DNA from: Paralvinella palmiformis
Lineage: Eukaryota > Annelida > Polychaeta > Terebellida > Alvinellidae
NCBI GenBank assembly: GCA_025642065.1
Contig: JAODUP010000659.1
Coordinates: 220,001 to 284,000 of the forward strand
Length of the DNA stretch: 64,000 nt
Reading direction: 5' to 3'
Below the pieces are notes generated by a model. It had not been told where the DNA came from, searched no databases, and saw only the letters and a list, made by a program, of their open reading frames with translations. The first letter of the stretch is position 1. The number at the start of each line of letters is the position of its first letter. Of the stretch, positions 9,268 through 20,001 are shown piece by piece. The translations under genes were made by a program, and so were the position numbers.

Positions 9268-12200
9268 TGATTTTCCATTTAATCAGAGTACTTTGAGTTT
9301 TTCCTAACTTCCCATTCATATCTGGTTCTATAACCTCCTGCTTTCACTGGTGTAGTCTGTTTTTGAGGTATTGGTATGGTACAGCCGATCTCACTGATGG
9401 TGTTAGAGGACTTTTTAATGGATTGGTTACTGGAATAGTCTCTGGTCCTGCTGCTGGTGTTTTATTGACTGGATCAGCTGGAGATTCTCCCATTGAAGTT
9501 TTGACCCTTTCATGACTTGTGACTGTGTTTAAGTTATGACTGTTATATCTGTATATGCCTCCATCTTGTGTTTGTACACTCTACGATCATGGTGCATTTA
9601 GTCCAAGTACTGTATCAGACTTTTGCAATCTTCCCACTTTCTTATCATATATCTGTACATCTTGTCCTGACTGTAATGGAGAAAGACTATGTACTGCCCT
9701 GTTATAATATTTTTGGTGCTTCGTCTTCTTTTGCATTTTCTTCTGCATTATTTTGGCATAATTCTCTCCTACACATTGGTTCAGCTGGAGATTGGCCACA
9801 TGAGAAGTGATGCTCTGTATGCTGAGGGTTCTTTGAAGTAATGATGTGGTGATTTTTTAGCATTAATTTCACGAGACTGTAATGGTTCATTTGCCTGATA
9901 ATTACTGTATTGGATGCATTTTGCGCATGAATGTGCAATGTTTGTTATGGCAGTATTCATGCCTAGCCAATATAGTGATAATCTGTTCCTTCTCTTGCAT
10001 TTATCAATCCCTAAATGACCTTCATGAATTATTTCAAGCATGACCATCCTCATTGAATGGGGTAATACCATCCTAGATCCTCTCATGATAAAGGCTTCAG
10101 CAATGAACAGTTCATCTCTGACCTGCCAAAAACTCAGAACATGTGGGTGACTATCTTGCTTTACAGTTATAGATGGCCATCCAGTGAGAATTGTAATAAT
10201 CAACATCACTTTGGGTCTTTTTATATGATCTAAGAACTGATCTGGCATGGGCATTATTTCCAATACCATGTTTACACGTAATTCTATTGACTCTTCTATA
10301 CTACTGTAGTCTTCCCCTTCTGTAGCCCTGGAGAGAGCATCTGCTGCAACCAATTGTTTTCCTGGAGTATAGGTTACATCAAGATCATATCTCTGCAGCC
10401 TCATTAATAATATCTGTATTCTCAATAGGCAGCCATTCAACGGTTTCTTTATAATACTGACAAGGCGGCGGTGATCAGTCTTTGCCTGTACTGGTGTCCA
10501 ATATATGAACTGGTGAAACTGCTCACATGCAAACATAATCCTCAAAAGTTCCTTTTCTATTTGCATCTGATTATAGTTTGATTGACACTTTGGGTAAAAA
10601 TACTGTAACACCTGACCACTTGTTATTATCTCTTTCAGTAGCACCCATGATTTTTCCTGGTCGGCCTCCCATTGTCACTCATTCTTAGTCTCTAATAACT
10701 GTTGCAGAGGTGCCAATTTTTGTGAGAGATCAGGTATCCATTTTGCCAAATAAATGACCATATCCAGAAACCTTTGTACATCCTTATTACATTGAGGTTG
10801 GGACATGATATTGATTGCAGACACCTTACTCTCATCTGGCTTCATACCATTTATTGTAAGTAGATCACCAAGAAATGTAAGGTGTGTCACCCTAAGTTGA
10901 CACTTCTTTATTCAACTTTAGGTTCGACCTATCGGCTCTCTAGAGCACTTCCTGTAAAGCTTCATCATGTTCTTCTCGGTTTCTACCTCACACAATGATG
11001 TCATCAGCTGAGGTATCCACATTGGAAATGCCCTCAAAGATTTCATACACTTTCTTATGGTAGATTTGAGGGGCGCCTCCGTGGTCTAGCAGTAGCGTGT
11101 TGGACCACAGATCACTACCACCCATGTTCAAATCTCGGCATGCGCATATCTGAAGGTTGTTTCATCTTTGACTTCGTTTCATTACTTTTGGAGGTTGCTC
11201 GGCCCATTTAGCCTACCTTGTGCACAAAAGTGGCCGTAAAACACCAATCATTAATCTTATGGTAGATTTCTGAAACAGCAGATATACCGAATGGCAATCT
11301 TTTGTACCGGTACCTCCCGAAAGGTGTATTGAACATTGTAAGCTTACTACTTTCCTCGGTCAATTTCATTTGCCAGAATCCCTATAAGGCATCCAGTTTA
11401 CTAAAAAAATCTTTGCTCCAACAAATTGTTCCATTTTCTCTTCTCTGGTTGGTAACAATAATGTTGATGCTTGATTGCTCTGTTCAAATTTTGTGGATCA
11501 AGACAGACCCTAAGTGCCCCATTCTTCTTTGTAGTTATCACCATGGACTTAACCCATCCTGTTGGCTCTTCTACTCTTTCAATTGCTACAAGCTTTTCCA
11601 TTCTATCAAGCTCCTTCTTCAATGTATCTTTAACTGCAAATGGAACGTTCCTACAGGTATGAACAGTTGGAGACACTGCCTTATCAATCTGGATGTCCAC
11701 TTCACCTGGTAAGCAAGCCTAGCTTATGAAGACATGATCATATTCATCTATCAGGTTATCATTCTTCACTGAGCAAACCAGCATAATCAGAGTCATATTT
11801 GCACATGTATGCATATTTACCCAGCAATGGACCTGGCGCACCATGTAGAGTGCTAGATGAACTGACTTTCCAGCCTTTTAGACCCTCTTTGATTGGACGT
11901 ATCCTAGGCTTTATCACCAGGTTCTTCAAATCATCTTCGCTGATACATTGGCCTGAGCCCCTGTATCCAGTTTCATTTTTTGTGATGCTGTTATTTAGCT
12001 TGAGGGGAACAATCCAGTCAGCTACTGTACCTTCTACTTAATCAACTGTAATTATTGGCAGGTCATAGTAGACTCTATCCATTCCAACCTCTTTCACTTC
12101 TTTCTCACCATCAACATCAATAGTTTCTATCTTTCTCTTGCATCATGACTGGAAATTAATGAACCCATTGCATCTGCTACATATTTTACCATATGCAGGA

Positions 12201-12890
12201 CATTTCGGAGTACCATGTCTCTTTCCACATCTCCCACAGTGGAATACCTTCTTATTTTTACTTTCAGGCTGATCATTTCCTGTTGCTGGTGTATATTTTC
12301 TTCTTTGTGGTTTACAGACTACATTAATGGCTGCTTCTGATGGAGCCTCTCGTTGTGCTATCTCTTGATCTTGTGCACATCTGTCTCATATGTTCTAGCA
12401 TGATCAAGGAACTTGTGTAGATTCAGGTCTTTCTTCTTTAAAGCCTCTGTGCAGATCACTTGATTTGATGAGAAAACTACCAGTATTGCATTGCTATATG
12501 AAGTAGCTCTTCAATCTGTTGTGGAGAAATCTTTGTAAGTTCCAACACATCCACTATTTCCTTCACCCTCATATGGAATCTGTCCATTAACTCCTTTGGT
12601 TTTTACCACATCATAAGTATCTGATGCAACAAAACAATTGACAAGAGCTGTGTTTGCAAGGTCAAAGTCTTGCTAATCCATGCGATTGTGTCACAACTTT
12701 TTCAATGTCTTTCTTGTACTATTCAGATAAAAATGTAACTTAACATACTTCTTGGTTTTGTCTGTGCACTCCTGGTCCACAGCATGGAGTCCAGACCTTC
12801 AATCCAGTCCTCCCACCGAGATGACACACCCTCATCCTCAGTATCATCAAACACAAAGTAATTGGAAAGTTTCTTGGTGAAGATGATGTG
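9268..12890 (-). mobile_element. Decayed Ty3/Gypsy LTR retrotransposon A (gag-pol remains)
   Basis: On the minus strand the gag-pol order is preserved. Gag-like sequence with MDRFHMRVKEIVDV-type blocks lies at about 12400-12850. A paired CCHC knuckle (CGRCGKRHG...CP) is at about 12170-12245. An aspartic protease motif LDTGAQANV is near 11960. RT N-terminal blocks (VEEPTGWVKSMVITTKKNG, LRVCLDPQNLN) are at 11401-11700. An RT ADD-type catalytic block is near 11000, and RT thumb HLTFLGDLLTINGMKPDESK at 10675-10890. RNase H (TDHRRLVSIIKKP, TYTPGKQLVAADALSRA) and the integrase H2C2 zinc domain (HEGHLGID...CAKCIQY) are at 9900-10600, and integrase C-terminal sequence continues to about 9290. Stops and frameshifts are frequent. 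The integrase DDE core is deleted: the end of the zinc domain runs almost directly into SPAEPMCRRELC. No flanking LTRs were recognised. A SINE at 11068-11255 interrupts the RT. Confidence 0.9.
11068..11255 (+). mobile_element. SINE family 1 copy inside retrotransposon A, with target duplication
   Basis: tRNA-like head GCCTCCGTGGTCTAGCAGTA and B box ATGTTCAAATCTCGGC, then the family body. It is flanked by a perfect 14-bp duplication CTTATGGTAGATTT at 11054-11067 and 11256-11269, which defines the insertion. It splits the RT coding sequence of the Ty3/Gypsy element, so it is younger than that element. Confidence 0.95.
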
Positions 12891-12902
12891 ATTAATGTCT
12901 TA

Positions 12903-13038
12903 TGGCCACTTTTGTGCACATGGTAGGCTAAATGGGCTGAGCAACCTCCAAAGGTAATGAAGCTAAGTCAAAGATGAAACAGCCTTCAGATGCCCACGCC
13001 GAGATTCGAACATGAGTGGTAGTGATCTCTGGTCCATA
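12903..13038 (-). mobile_element. SINE family 1 copy (head truncated)
   Basis: The minus strand carries the B-box region and body, with GGCTAAATGGGCTGAGCAAC and AAGTCAAAGATGAAAC visible on the plus strand. The first 25 or so bases of the tRNA-like head are absent. It abuts Tc1-type transposase coding sequence at its head side and the Ty3/Gypsy gag end at its tail side. Confidence 0.85.
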
Positions 13039-13042
13039 ATTC

Positions 13043-13375
13043 ACAGCCACACAACCATGAAGTCTAACCAAGTTCAAATGTTTCGTTATAGTTGAGGATA
13101 ACACTGTGATTCCCAACTCTGCTTCCATCTTTTGTCACAGTTCCGGGGATGTGAGGGGTCGATCATTCAGGCTGTATTGAACAATTGTGCTGTCAAGTAG
13201 TTTTCTTTGGCCTTCCGCTCCGTGGTCTGTTAGCCACTGATCCAGTCTCTCCGAAGCGCTTCTTGATGGCATACACTATTTTCATATTTAACTTAAGCTG
13301 CCAGCTCACTTCCTGACATATAATGCCCATCTCCATGAGTATTGATACTCTCGTACGCAACTCAATACTTTCTGC
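13043..13375 (-). pseudogene. Tc1/mariner transposase fragment (N-terminal DNA-binding region)
   Basis: The minus strand reads AIKKRFGETGSVANRPRSGR followed by PKKTT, the hallmark linker between the two helix-turn-helix units of Tc1-like transposases. After a stop come RPLTSPEL, MEAELGITVLSSTITKHLN and LVRLHGCVAV, which fit the second helix-turn-helix region. The catalytic DDE region is not present; the frame runs into the SINE at 12903-13038. In-frame stops show it is dead. Family knowledge: Tc1 transposases bind terminal repeats and insert at TA. No matching terminal repeats were found here. Confidence 0.85.
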
Positions 13376-13909
13376 AAGCTGGTATCACTGAAAGTTAGGA
13401 AATAATTTATTTTGTATTAAATTTATATGAATATATGAAAACAAATTTTTACTATATATTTAGCTCTTATTGTATTGAAAATTGGATCTATTCAATACTT
13501 CCCTAAATAAATATTGATAACTAATAATAATTAATTAATACTGACACAGATCAAGGCATATTATACAAAATAGTGCACTGGTAATACACCAAAGTCAAAG
13601 TACCCTATTATCACCCAGGTTGACCGTAGATGATTAATTATGATTTATTAGTTCTTTAACAGTATATAACACTTCGTGGTATACAGGATAGCTACATTGA
13701 GAAATTAAGCACAAAACCAAAAACAGACAAAAAGAACGTTCAATGTGAAAAACATGTACTTAGTAATGTCATTAGAATTCAATAAGTGGCAGCATTTTGT
13801 AAGCTTTTTTTAATTCTAATACTACAATTCAGCTATATATTACAGAAACATCAGTGTAGAATCCAGTGGTCCAATGACTTTTACCAGCACTGCGACATAT
13901 ACATGATGA

Positions 13910-13920
13910 CACACACACAT

Positions 13921-13969
<49 letters not shown>

Positions 13970-14001
13970 GTGAGTGAGTGAGTGAGTGAGTGAGTGAGTG
14001 A
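13910..14001. repeat. Compound microsatellite (CA)n(TA)n(GTGA)n
   Basis: Three different simple repeats in tandem without spacer: CA units, then TA units, then about nine GTGA units. Confidence 0.95.
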
Positions 14002-14717
14002 GATACAAAATAATGGGAGTAAATTGTCAATTTTGATATCATGGTTAACAAGTTATATTGTTCAATAGAGGTCCAAAATCAAGATTTCCCCTGAACATCC
14101 TATAACAGAACACTAACTTAGGTGTCTTCTCATTGTCTAGTCTGTTTTAGTATGGATGGCCCCAAAACTAGAGAATATTCACTCAATAGATGCAGATGAT
14201 GGTGGTGTTCCTATTACATAAATGATGAGGGAACATCAAATCTTGCTGCAGCCTTCCACCATGTGAGGGGAGGTAGGGAATTTTGCCTGGTCTATAGCAT
14301 ATATGTGTATGAATAGCATAAACATATATTATTATATTTAACATTTTTACATTTAAAATGGCAAATCTAAATTTGGGTGATAAATTTGTAATTTGTTTTA
14401 CTTTCTTCCAAAAATGGAAGGGAAGAAGAAATTACTTTCATATCAAGAAAAACCGAGGTTTTACCATATTTATCACTGTCCATGGAAGAAACATGCCAAC
14501 CCTGATTATAAATGACTCATTTATTAAGGGACAAGTTACCTATGTTAAGACAATATTTACCATATTATATTGTATTAATTTAATTATGTACATTATAAGT
14601 AACAATAACAACAACAACATCAGTAACACTAATAACAACAACATCAGTAACAACACAATCATAATAGTAATAGCAAGCAAATGTATATATGTTAACGTAA
14701 ACTAAACGTATACCTTC

Positions 14718-14729
14718 CCCCCCCCCCTC

Positions 14730-14758
<29 letters not shown>
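14718..14758. repeat. C-run followed by (CA)n
   Basis: A run of about ten C, then TC and about 14 CA units. Confidence 0.9.
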
Positions 14759-14760
<2 letters not shown>

Positions 14761-16277
14761 ATATTGCAAAATAAGCATGTATAACTTGAGATAAATAAAA
14801 TGATTATCTTCTCACTCACTATATCAGTATATGATAAAGACGTTTAATCAGACATCTTATTTTTAGTTACTCCGTAATAATAGAATATAGATCAACGTAA
14901 GAAGTCAGTCAGTCTGAGTAGATGTTTTGTCTAATCTGTGCACGAACTGATCACATTTGATAAATATGACTGATGAGATAGTCACCAAATAACTTACATA
15001 TACAGTAACAGTAGTTGAAGTAGTGGTAGTAGTATCCACAGAAAGTGGATTAGTAGATCAAAGCATTAGGTTTTAAATATCAGCACAACCAGATTCTAAC
15101 GATTAGTTAAGGCCTATTCCAAAAATAATTGTATGGGGTGGTGGGAGGCACCCTCTTTAACTCCCATCACCCACAATTTAATTTTTTTCCTAGACCAACA
15201 TCCAAGTTTTCAGTTTTTATTACACCCATAATTTAAAATTTAGATCACTCTAATATTCCCTGTTAAATATGGCATATGTAATATGAAATGCTCCCATTTT
15301 ATCATGTAGTCTCGTTTTGTATGCCATGTACAAAGTTAGTTATAATGCTTTTTTTCTTCAAATTAACACACTTTATCCAGGTTTGTTAATAAATATATTT
15401 TATGTGCATGATCTGTTAGCTTGCTAGAAGTATGCATTGGTGATAATATTCATCCTGGATTGTGTTTTAGTTAGTGATTTGTTGTCTGCCTACAAACGGA
15501 AATATAAGGATATATTTTCCCCTGGAGGAATTGCCTATTTCGGCATTGGGCATTATAGTGTCCCTCGGATAATTTATTATAGTATGCAGCATGCAAGTGG
15601 ACTACGTGGCCTAAAAACCACGTTAATAGGTTTGAATAGACAAAACACTGTGGTCTTGATGCCATTAGATTCAGACAATAATCTTGAGAGATGCCAGATC
15701 TTTTTACACCAGGCTTCACTGTGGACAACAAAACAATAACAATTCATCATGTAGTTAATCACGAGATATTAAATTCTTATGAAATTACATAAATTCTACA
15801 TTAAATCCACCAGTATTACTTAATTAAAGGAGTGTTCATAGTCTCCAATTATACTAAAATTATTTTATGGATTTTATCAATCTATTCTAGATTAGAACTA
15901 TTTCCTATAATAATTATATATGGGGAAATAGGTAGAAACGTTATGACAGTTTTTTATCTGACGCACATTCTTATGTTTGACTCCATACCAGGGTTGTTAA
16001 AAATCAAGATTTTCCTATTTCTTCTATTTAAATCTGAATTTTTTTCAATTTAAATCAGCTTGTCTTCCAAAATTCATTATAACATTCAAAATGTATATAA
16101 ATGTTTGTGTTGTGCAGTTATAATAGTCACAACATATATAAGGATACATTTATTCACGTTCTACATTATATACTGGTACACTATTATAATAACAATAATA
16201 TAAACATCAAATTAATGAAACAAATCAATATCACTTTATTACACCAGAAAAAGATCTAACTTCAGATCAGTTTGGTT

Positions 16278-16395
16278 TCAACTTGTTAGCTTTTTTATTC
16301 CCAGATGATTACAAAGTTTGGAATGAACTAGTCCAAATGTGGAAAACACTTTGTCAACTCCAGTACTGGAGGAAGTAGCACTCAATAGATGGTAG
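16278..16395 (-). pseudogene. hAT transposase C-terminal fragment
   Basis: The minus strand reads LSATSSSTGVDKVFSTFGLV then HSKLCNHLG before a stop at 16278. This is the core of the hAT C-terminal dimerisation domain (usual form: ERVFSTFGLVHSKLRNRLG). Nothing else of the transposase was recognised around it. The fragment is too short to place in a subfamily. Confidence 0.8.
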
Positions 16396-16784
16396 CTAAG
16401 AGTGAGCACCGTGTCAGTCAGTCTCCCAGACTGTGAATGCCACTAACTACACCAAACAATTGGACTCACAGAATTCACTATTTCAGGAAAAAAACAAGTA
16501 TGGATGGAATGAAAATAGGACAAAAGCCTACCAGACAAGTGCTCACCAATAAAGTAGGAATTTGGACAAATGCCCATCAAGAAAAAAATTATTAAAAGAA
16601 ATATATGAAGAAAACAAATAAACGACAAAACTAAACGAATTATTTTAATTTATCTAGATTGTGTAAGCTTCAGATATGTTATGAAAATAAAGAGATTCAG
16701 AAATTATATGACATTATTAGCACTTTTTATATATTTTATGAATCATGATTACAATGCCCTCAATATTACATGGTTGCAACCATG

Positions 16785-16940
16785 GATAGGGTAGCGTGGT
16801 GGACCACAGATAACTACCACCCGTGTTCAAATCTCAGATGGGCATATCTTAAGGGTGTTTCTCTTTGACTTCACTTCATTACCTTTGGAAGTTGCACAGG
16901 CCATTTAGCCTACCATGTGCACGAAAGTGGCTATAAAACT
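16785..16940 (+). mobile_element. SINE family 1 copy (divergent, head truncated)
   Basis: Starts within the tRNA-like head (GTAGCGTGGTGGACCACAG), has the B box GTGTTCAAATCTC, and ends AAGTGGCTATAAAACTG. It is more diverged than the other copies. Confidence 0.85.
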
Positions 16941-17405
16941 GCTTGATGGCTTCTAAAGGCTTCATTTAAATTCTATTGAAGAGAACTTTAATTGAAAATG
17001 TATTGCTTTGATTGATAATCAGTCTGCAAAAATATTAGTGGAAGTAATAAGAATACAACAGTCCCTGCACTGGATGGAATGGACTGGTCTTTGCCTTATA
17101 GTTAACTATACTGATTATCAGATCAGAATAGTTTTCCAGTGTGTCTTTCACATGTTTCACTTAATCATTCTCTCAGATCTATATGGTCTCGCTAATTACA
17201 CAAGGTTCAGTGCCACACTTCAATGACTACAGTATAATGGCTTCACCTGTCAGTCTAATGTATGTTTTCTAAAAGCTTATCTCTATTTTGGGTGGGTGAT
17301 TATCAGAATTAATGTGGAAGAGATGTCACAACAATTGGATATGATGTGGTCATGACAACCCAATATACATACTATATATCTTTAGATAAACAGACATAAT
17401 CTGCT

Positions 17406-17876
17406 CGGACACAATCCCCTCAGGACATAATCCCATTATATGAAGAATAAAAATATAAAAGTATACATTCCTTACAAGTCTATGTGTAAAAGACAGATTA
17501 TTATTAATATACAAATTCTAGTCATTCTGTAGCTTATGTTTCTTGGTAGCTGAAATATCAGTATCATGTGTGCGAGGGGTCAGAACTGGTCATAGTCTTC
17601 ATCTGAAGGTCAGTGTTCAGGTCACAGCCTTGCACGATAATGCAGCACGGCTGAGACTTTCCCATATGACTGCTGGAAAGTGACAAGTATGTGACTTCCA
17701 ATGATACCAAGTAGATTAACAGTTCCCAGGCTGTTTACATGTAAAAAATAATAAACATAAATTTAAAACAAACGGGTAAAATATAATCTTAAAATGTATA
17801 AATTCTTCCTGTGAGGAGGTTATGACCTGAGGGGAATATGTCCTGAGGGGATTTTGTCCTGAGGGGATTATGTCCG
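17406..17876. mobile_element. MITE-like element with GGACATAATCCCCTCA ends
   Basis: The left end (17406-17434) and the reverse complement of the right end (17848-17876) share CGGACAYAATCCCCTCAGGA over about 28 bases. The right end carries three partly tandem TCCTGAGGGGAT units from 17820. The interior (about 410 bases) has no coding sequence. Terminal inverted repeats and size suggest a non-autonomous DNA transposon. No target duplication was identified. Confidence 0.65.
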
Positions 17877-18412
17877 GGATTCATGAATATGACTAGAATT
17901 GGATTAATATTTCAATATGTCATTATTGTTTATTAAATCATAGGCAATTATTTAAAAAATCATGAATAAGATCCAGAATTTAAAAAATCAAAACTAGTGA
18001 TTTAAAAAAATATTTAAATCACAATTTAAATAAAACAACCCTACTTCATACTGTTTTTTATATTTTCATGCACACTAAATCGCTCTGATAAATAAAAATT
18101 ACGATTATACTTTAATATACAAATATTTAATATATCAGCTAATTCCCTATTATAGGCCCATCCCAATAATCAGCCTATGCATATTTAGGGAAAGTATCGC
18201 ATGATTTCAGATTGTTTATATACACATACACATGCCAGGATCAATGGATGCAATCAAAATTAATCAGTAAAACAAAATCGCCACACAGTTCTGATGTCAT
18301 CTTGAAATGACTTGATGCTAAAGGAAACTCCACTAAAATATGTTCATAAATTTTGCTTGTACCATGACTATGAGATTGTCCAACCGATTGTAGGACAGTT
18401 GCTCACCTGGAA

Positions 18413-19090
18413 ACTTGTTCACTAAGCAAGTGAAAAAGTGGACACTTGCTCACCAGTGAATTTTTAATGAGAAAAAACTGCACAAAATTATATTAATAAA
18501 ATAAACATTTATACAAATTATATAATATTGATGATGCTGATCTTTAATGCCCTAATACTTGGTAATATTCATCCCAATAATTATATAAGATACTAAGAAG
18601 TATATTTTTGAATTAAAAAATTAAATGGTAAATTAATTTGTTGATTTACTTTTTTGTAGCAAATTCCAATTCCATTAAAAAAAGCCGTTCCAATTCCTGA
18701 ATTGACCCCATGTATTAAGCCTATTTATTAATCAAACTTTCACCTACCTGTAGGTCATATTAACTGCTATCCTATTTCTATTATTGCCATATTTTATATT
18801 GTTTTGTTTATTGTATATTTATCCACTCTGTGGAGGTTGAACCAAATAAATAATAATAAATTTACCTTGATATGGGGTAGGATATTGGATGTAACCTTGT
18901 GTTCTATTTATTTTCATTTAATATTTTTATTAAAAATTTAATTTTTTATTATTAAAAATTTAATTTTTTGTTATTAAAAATTTAATTTTTTCTTATTAAA
19001 AATTTAATTTTTATTATTAAAAATTTTATTTTTTCTTATTAAAAATTCACTGGTGAGCAAGTGTCCACAATTTCATTTGCTTGGAAACAA
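18413..19090. mobile_element. MITE-like element with internal AT tandem array
   Basis: Inverted ends share GTGGACACTTGCTCACCAGT and the following GAATTTTTAAT (left 18438-18468, right 19038-19068 on the other strand). Similarity continues outward through CTTGTT and GCAAGTGAAA. Near the right end five to six units of about 22 bp (ATTAAAAATTTAATTTTTT plus a variable end) lie in tandem at 18928-19047. Part of the interior (18590-18715) recurs in inverted form at 38235-38460, so another repeat is probably nested here. Confidence 0.65.
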
Positions 19091-19724
19091 GCAGCTGGCT
19101 AGACCGATGTAGAAACTATGTTTTATTGCTCCATGTGGCGATTCAGGTAGCAACTTAGTAAAAAAAATGGATGACAATCCAAAATATGATGTTGGTAATG
19201 AGTACTTTCCAAACAATTTGCCGGGATTTCACAATGAAAGACAATCATCTTTCTCCACATAATATAACATCTGATTAGCAAACTGTTCTCTAGTCAACCT
19301 AAAGTATTGTTAGCTCAAATTGCAGCTCCTTGGCCAGATTATGTACAAAAGATGTTTTCTTTACTTATTACGTTTCCTTAGTTTTTAGCTGTGATCTCAT
19401 CATAAAAGTGTGTTGTTATGTTTATATTAGGACGTTGGTGGTATCGTTCATCCATCTCCACTGTACTTGAAGTGTGTGTATTCATACCTGACTCACACCA
19501 TATATACTACCCTGATTTTTTTAATGATGGAATATATCAGAATAGTTAGTATGATTGCCTAGCACGACTTGGAATAATTATTGCATGATGTCTGGGGGGG
19601 GGGGGTACCCTATCAATAAGAACTGGCTGATTCTATGGATCAGTTGAACAAAGCTGCAATCTAGACCGATAAGCTATGTTTCTGGCATGAAAATCTTCAG
19701 CTAAAGACTGAAAACGCACGAGAA

Positions 19725-19729
<5 letters not shown>

Positions 19730-19762
<33 letters not shown>
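19730..19762. repeat. (AT)n microsatellite
   Basis: Uninterrupted AT units upstream of the kappa glutathione transferase exons. Confidence 0.9.
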
Positions 19763-19765
<3 letters not shown>

Positions 19766-20001
19766 AATCATACAAATCACATGCCACATATATTGAATCT
19801 TAATTTTATTTCACATCAGATGCACCACAATTGACCTGAAAGAAAAGGTCAACGTGTGCCACTGTGTCATTGATTTTCGTTCATTCTCTCTTTTTTTCTC
19901 GGGAGAAGAGCCTAAAGTTAGGTGTGCATGTATGATATACAGAAAATTAATTTTGTAGGGTGTAACATAAATAACTATCTTGGTAACTATTTTCGTTTCA
20001 G

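Larger units (their letters stand above)
13376..16240. other. Intergenic stretch with simple repeats
   Basis: Holds the compound microsatellite at 13910-14001, an AAC-rich patch at 14600-14665, a C-run/(CA)n at 14718-14758, and open frames on both strands at 15437-15762. The plus frame there (100 codons, with DIFSPGGIAYFGIG) and the minus frame (86 codons) overlap and neither was recognised. A possible 3' acceptor TGTTTTAG precedes 15470. Confidence 0.5.

Noticed and set aside
9587..9938. Several short overlapping frames as independent genes
   Set aside because: They are pieces of the integrase C-terminal region of retrotransposon A in shifted frames.
15437..15762. Overlapping frames on both strands as a gene
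   Set aside because: Neither strand gives a recognised domain and both are similar in length, so no strand could be chosen.
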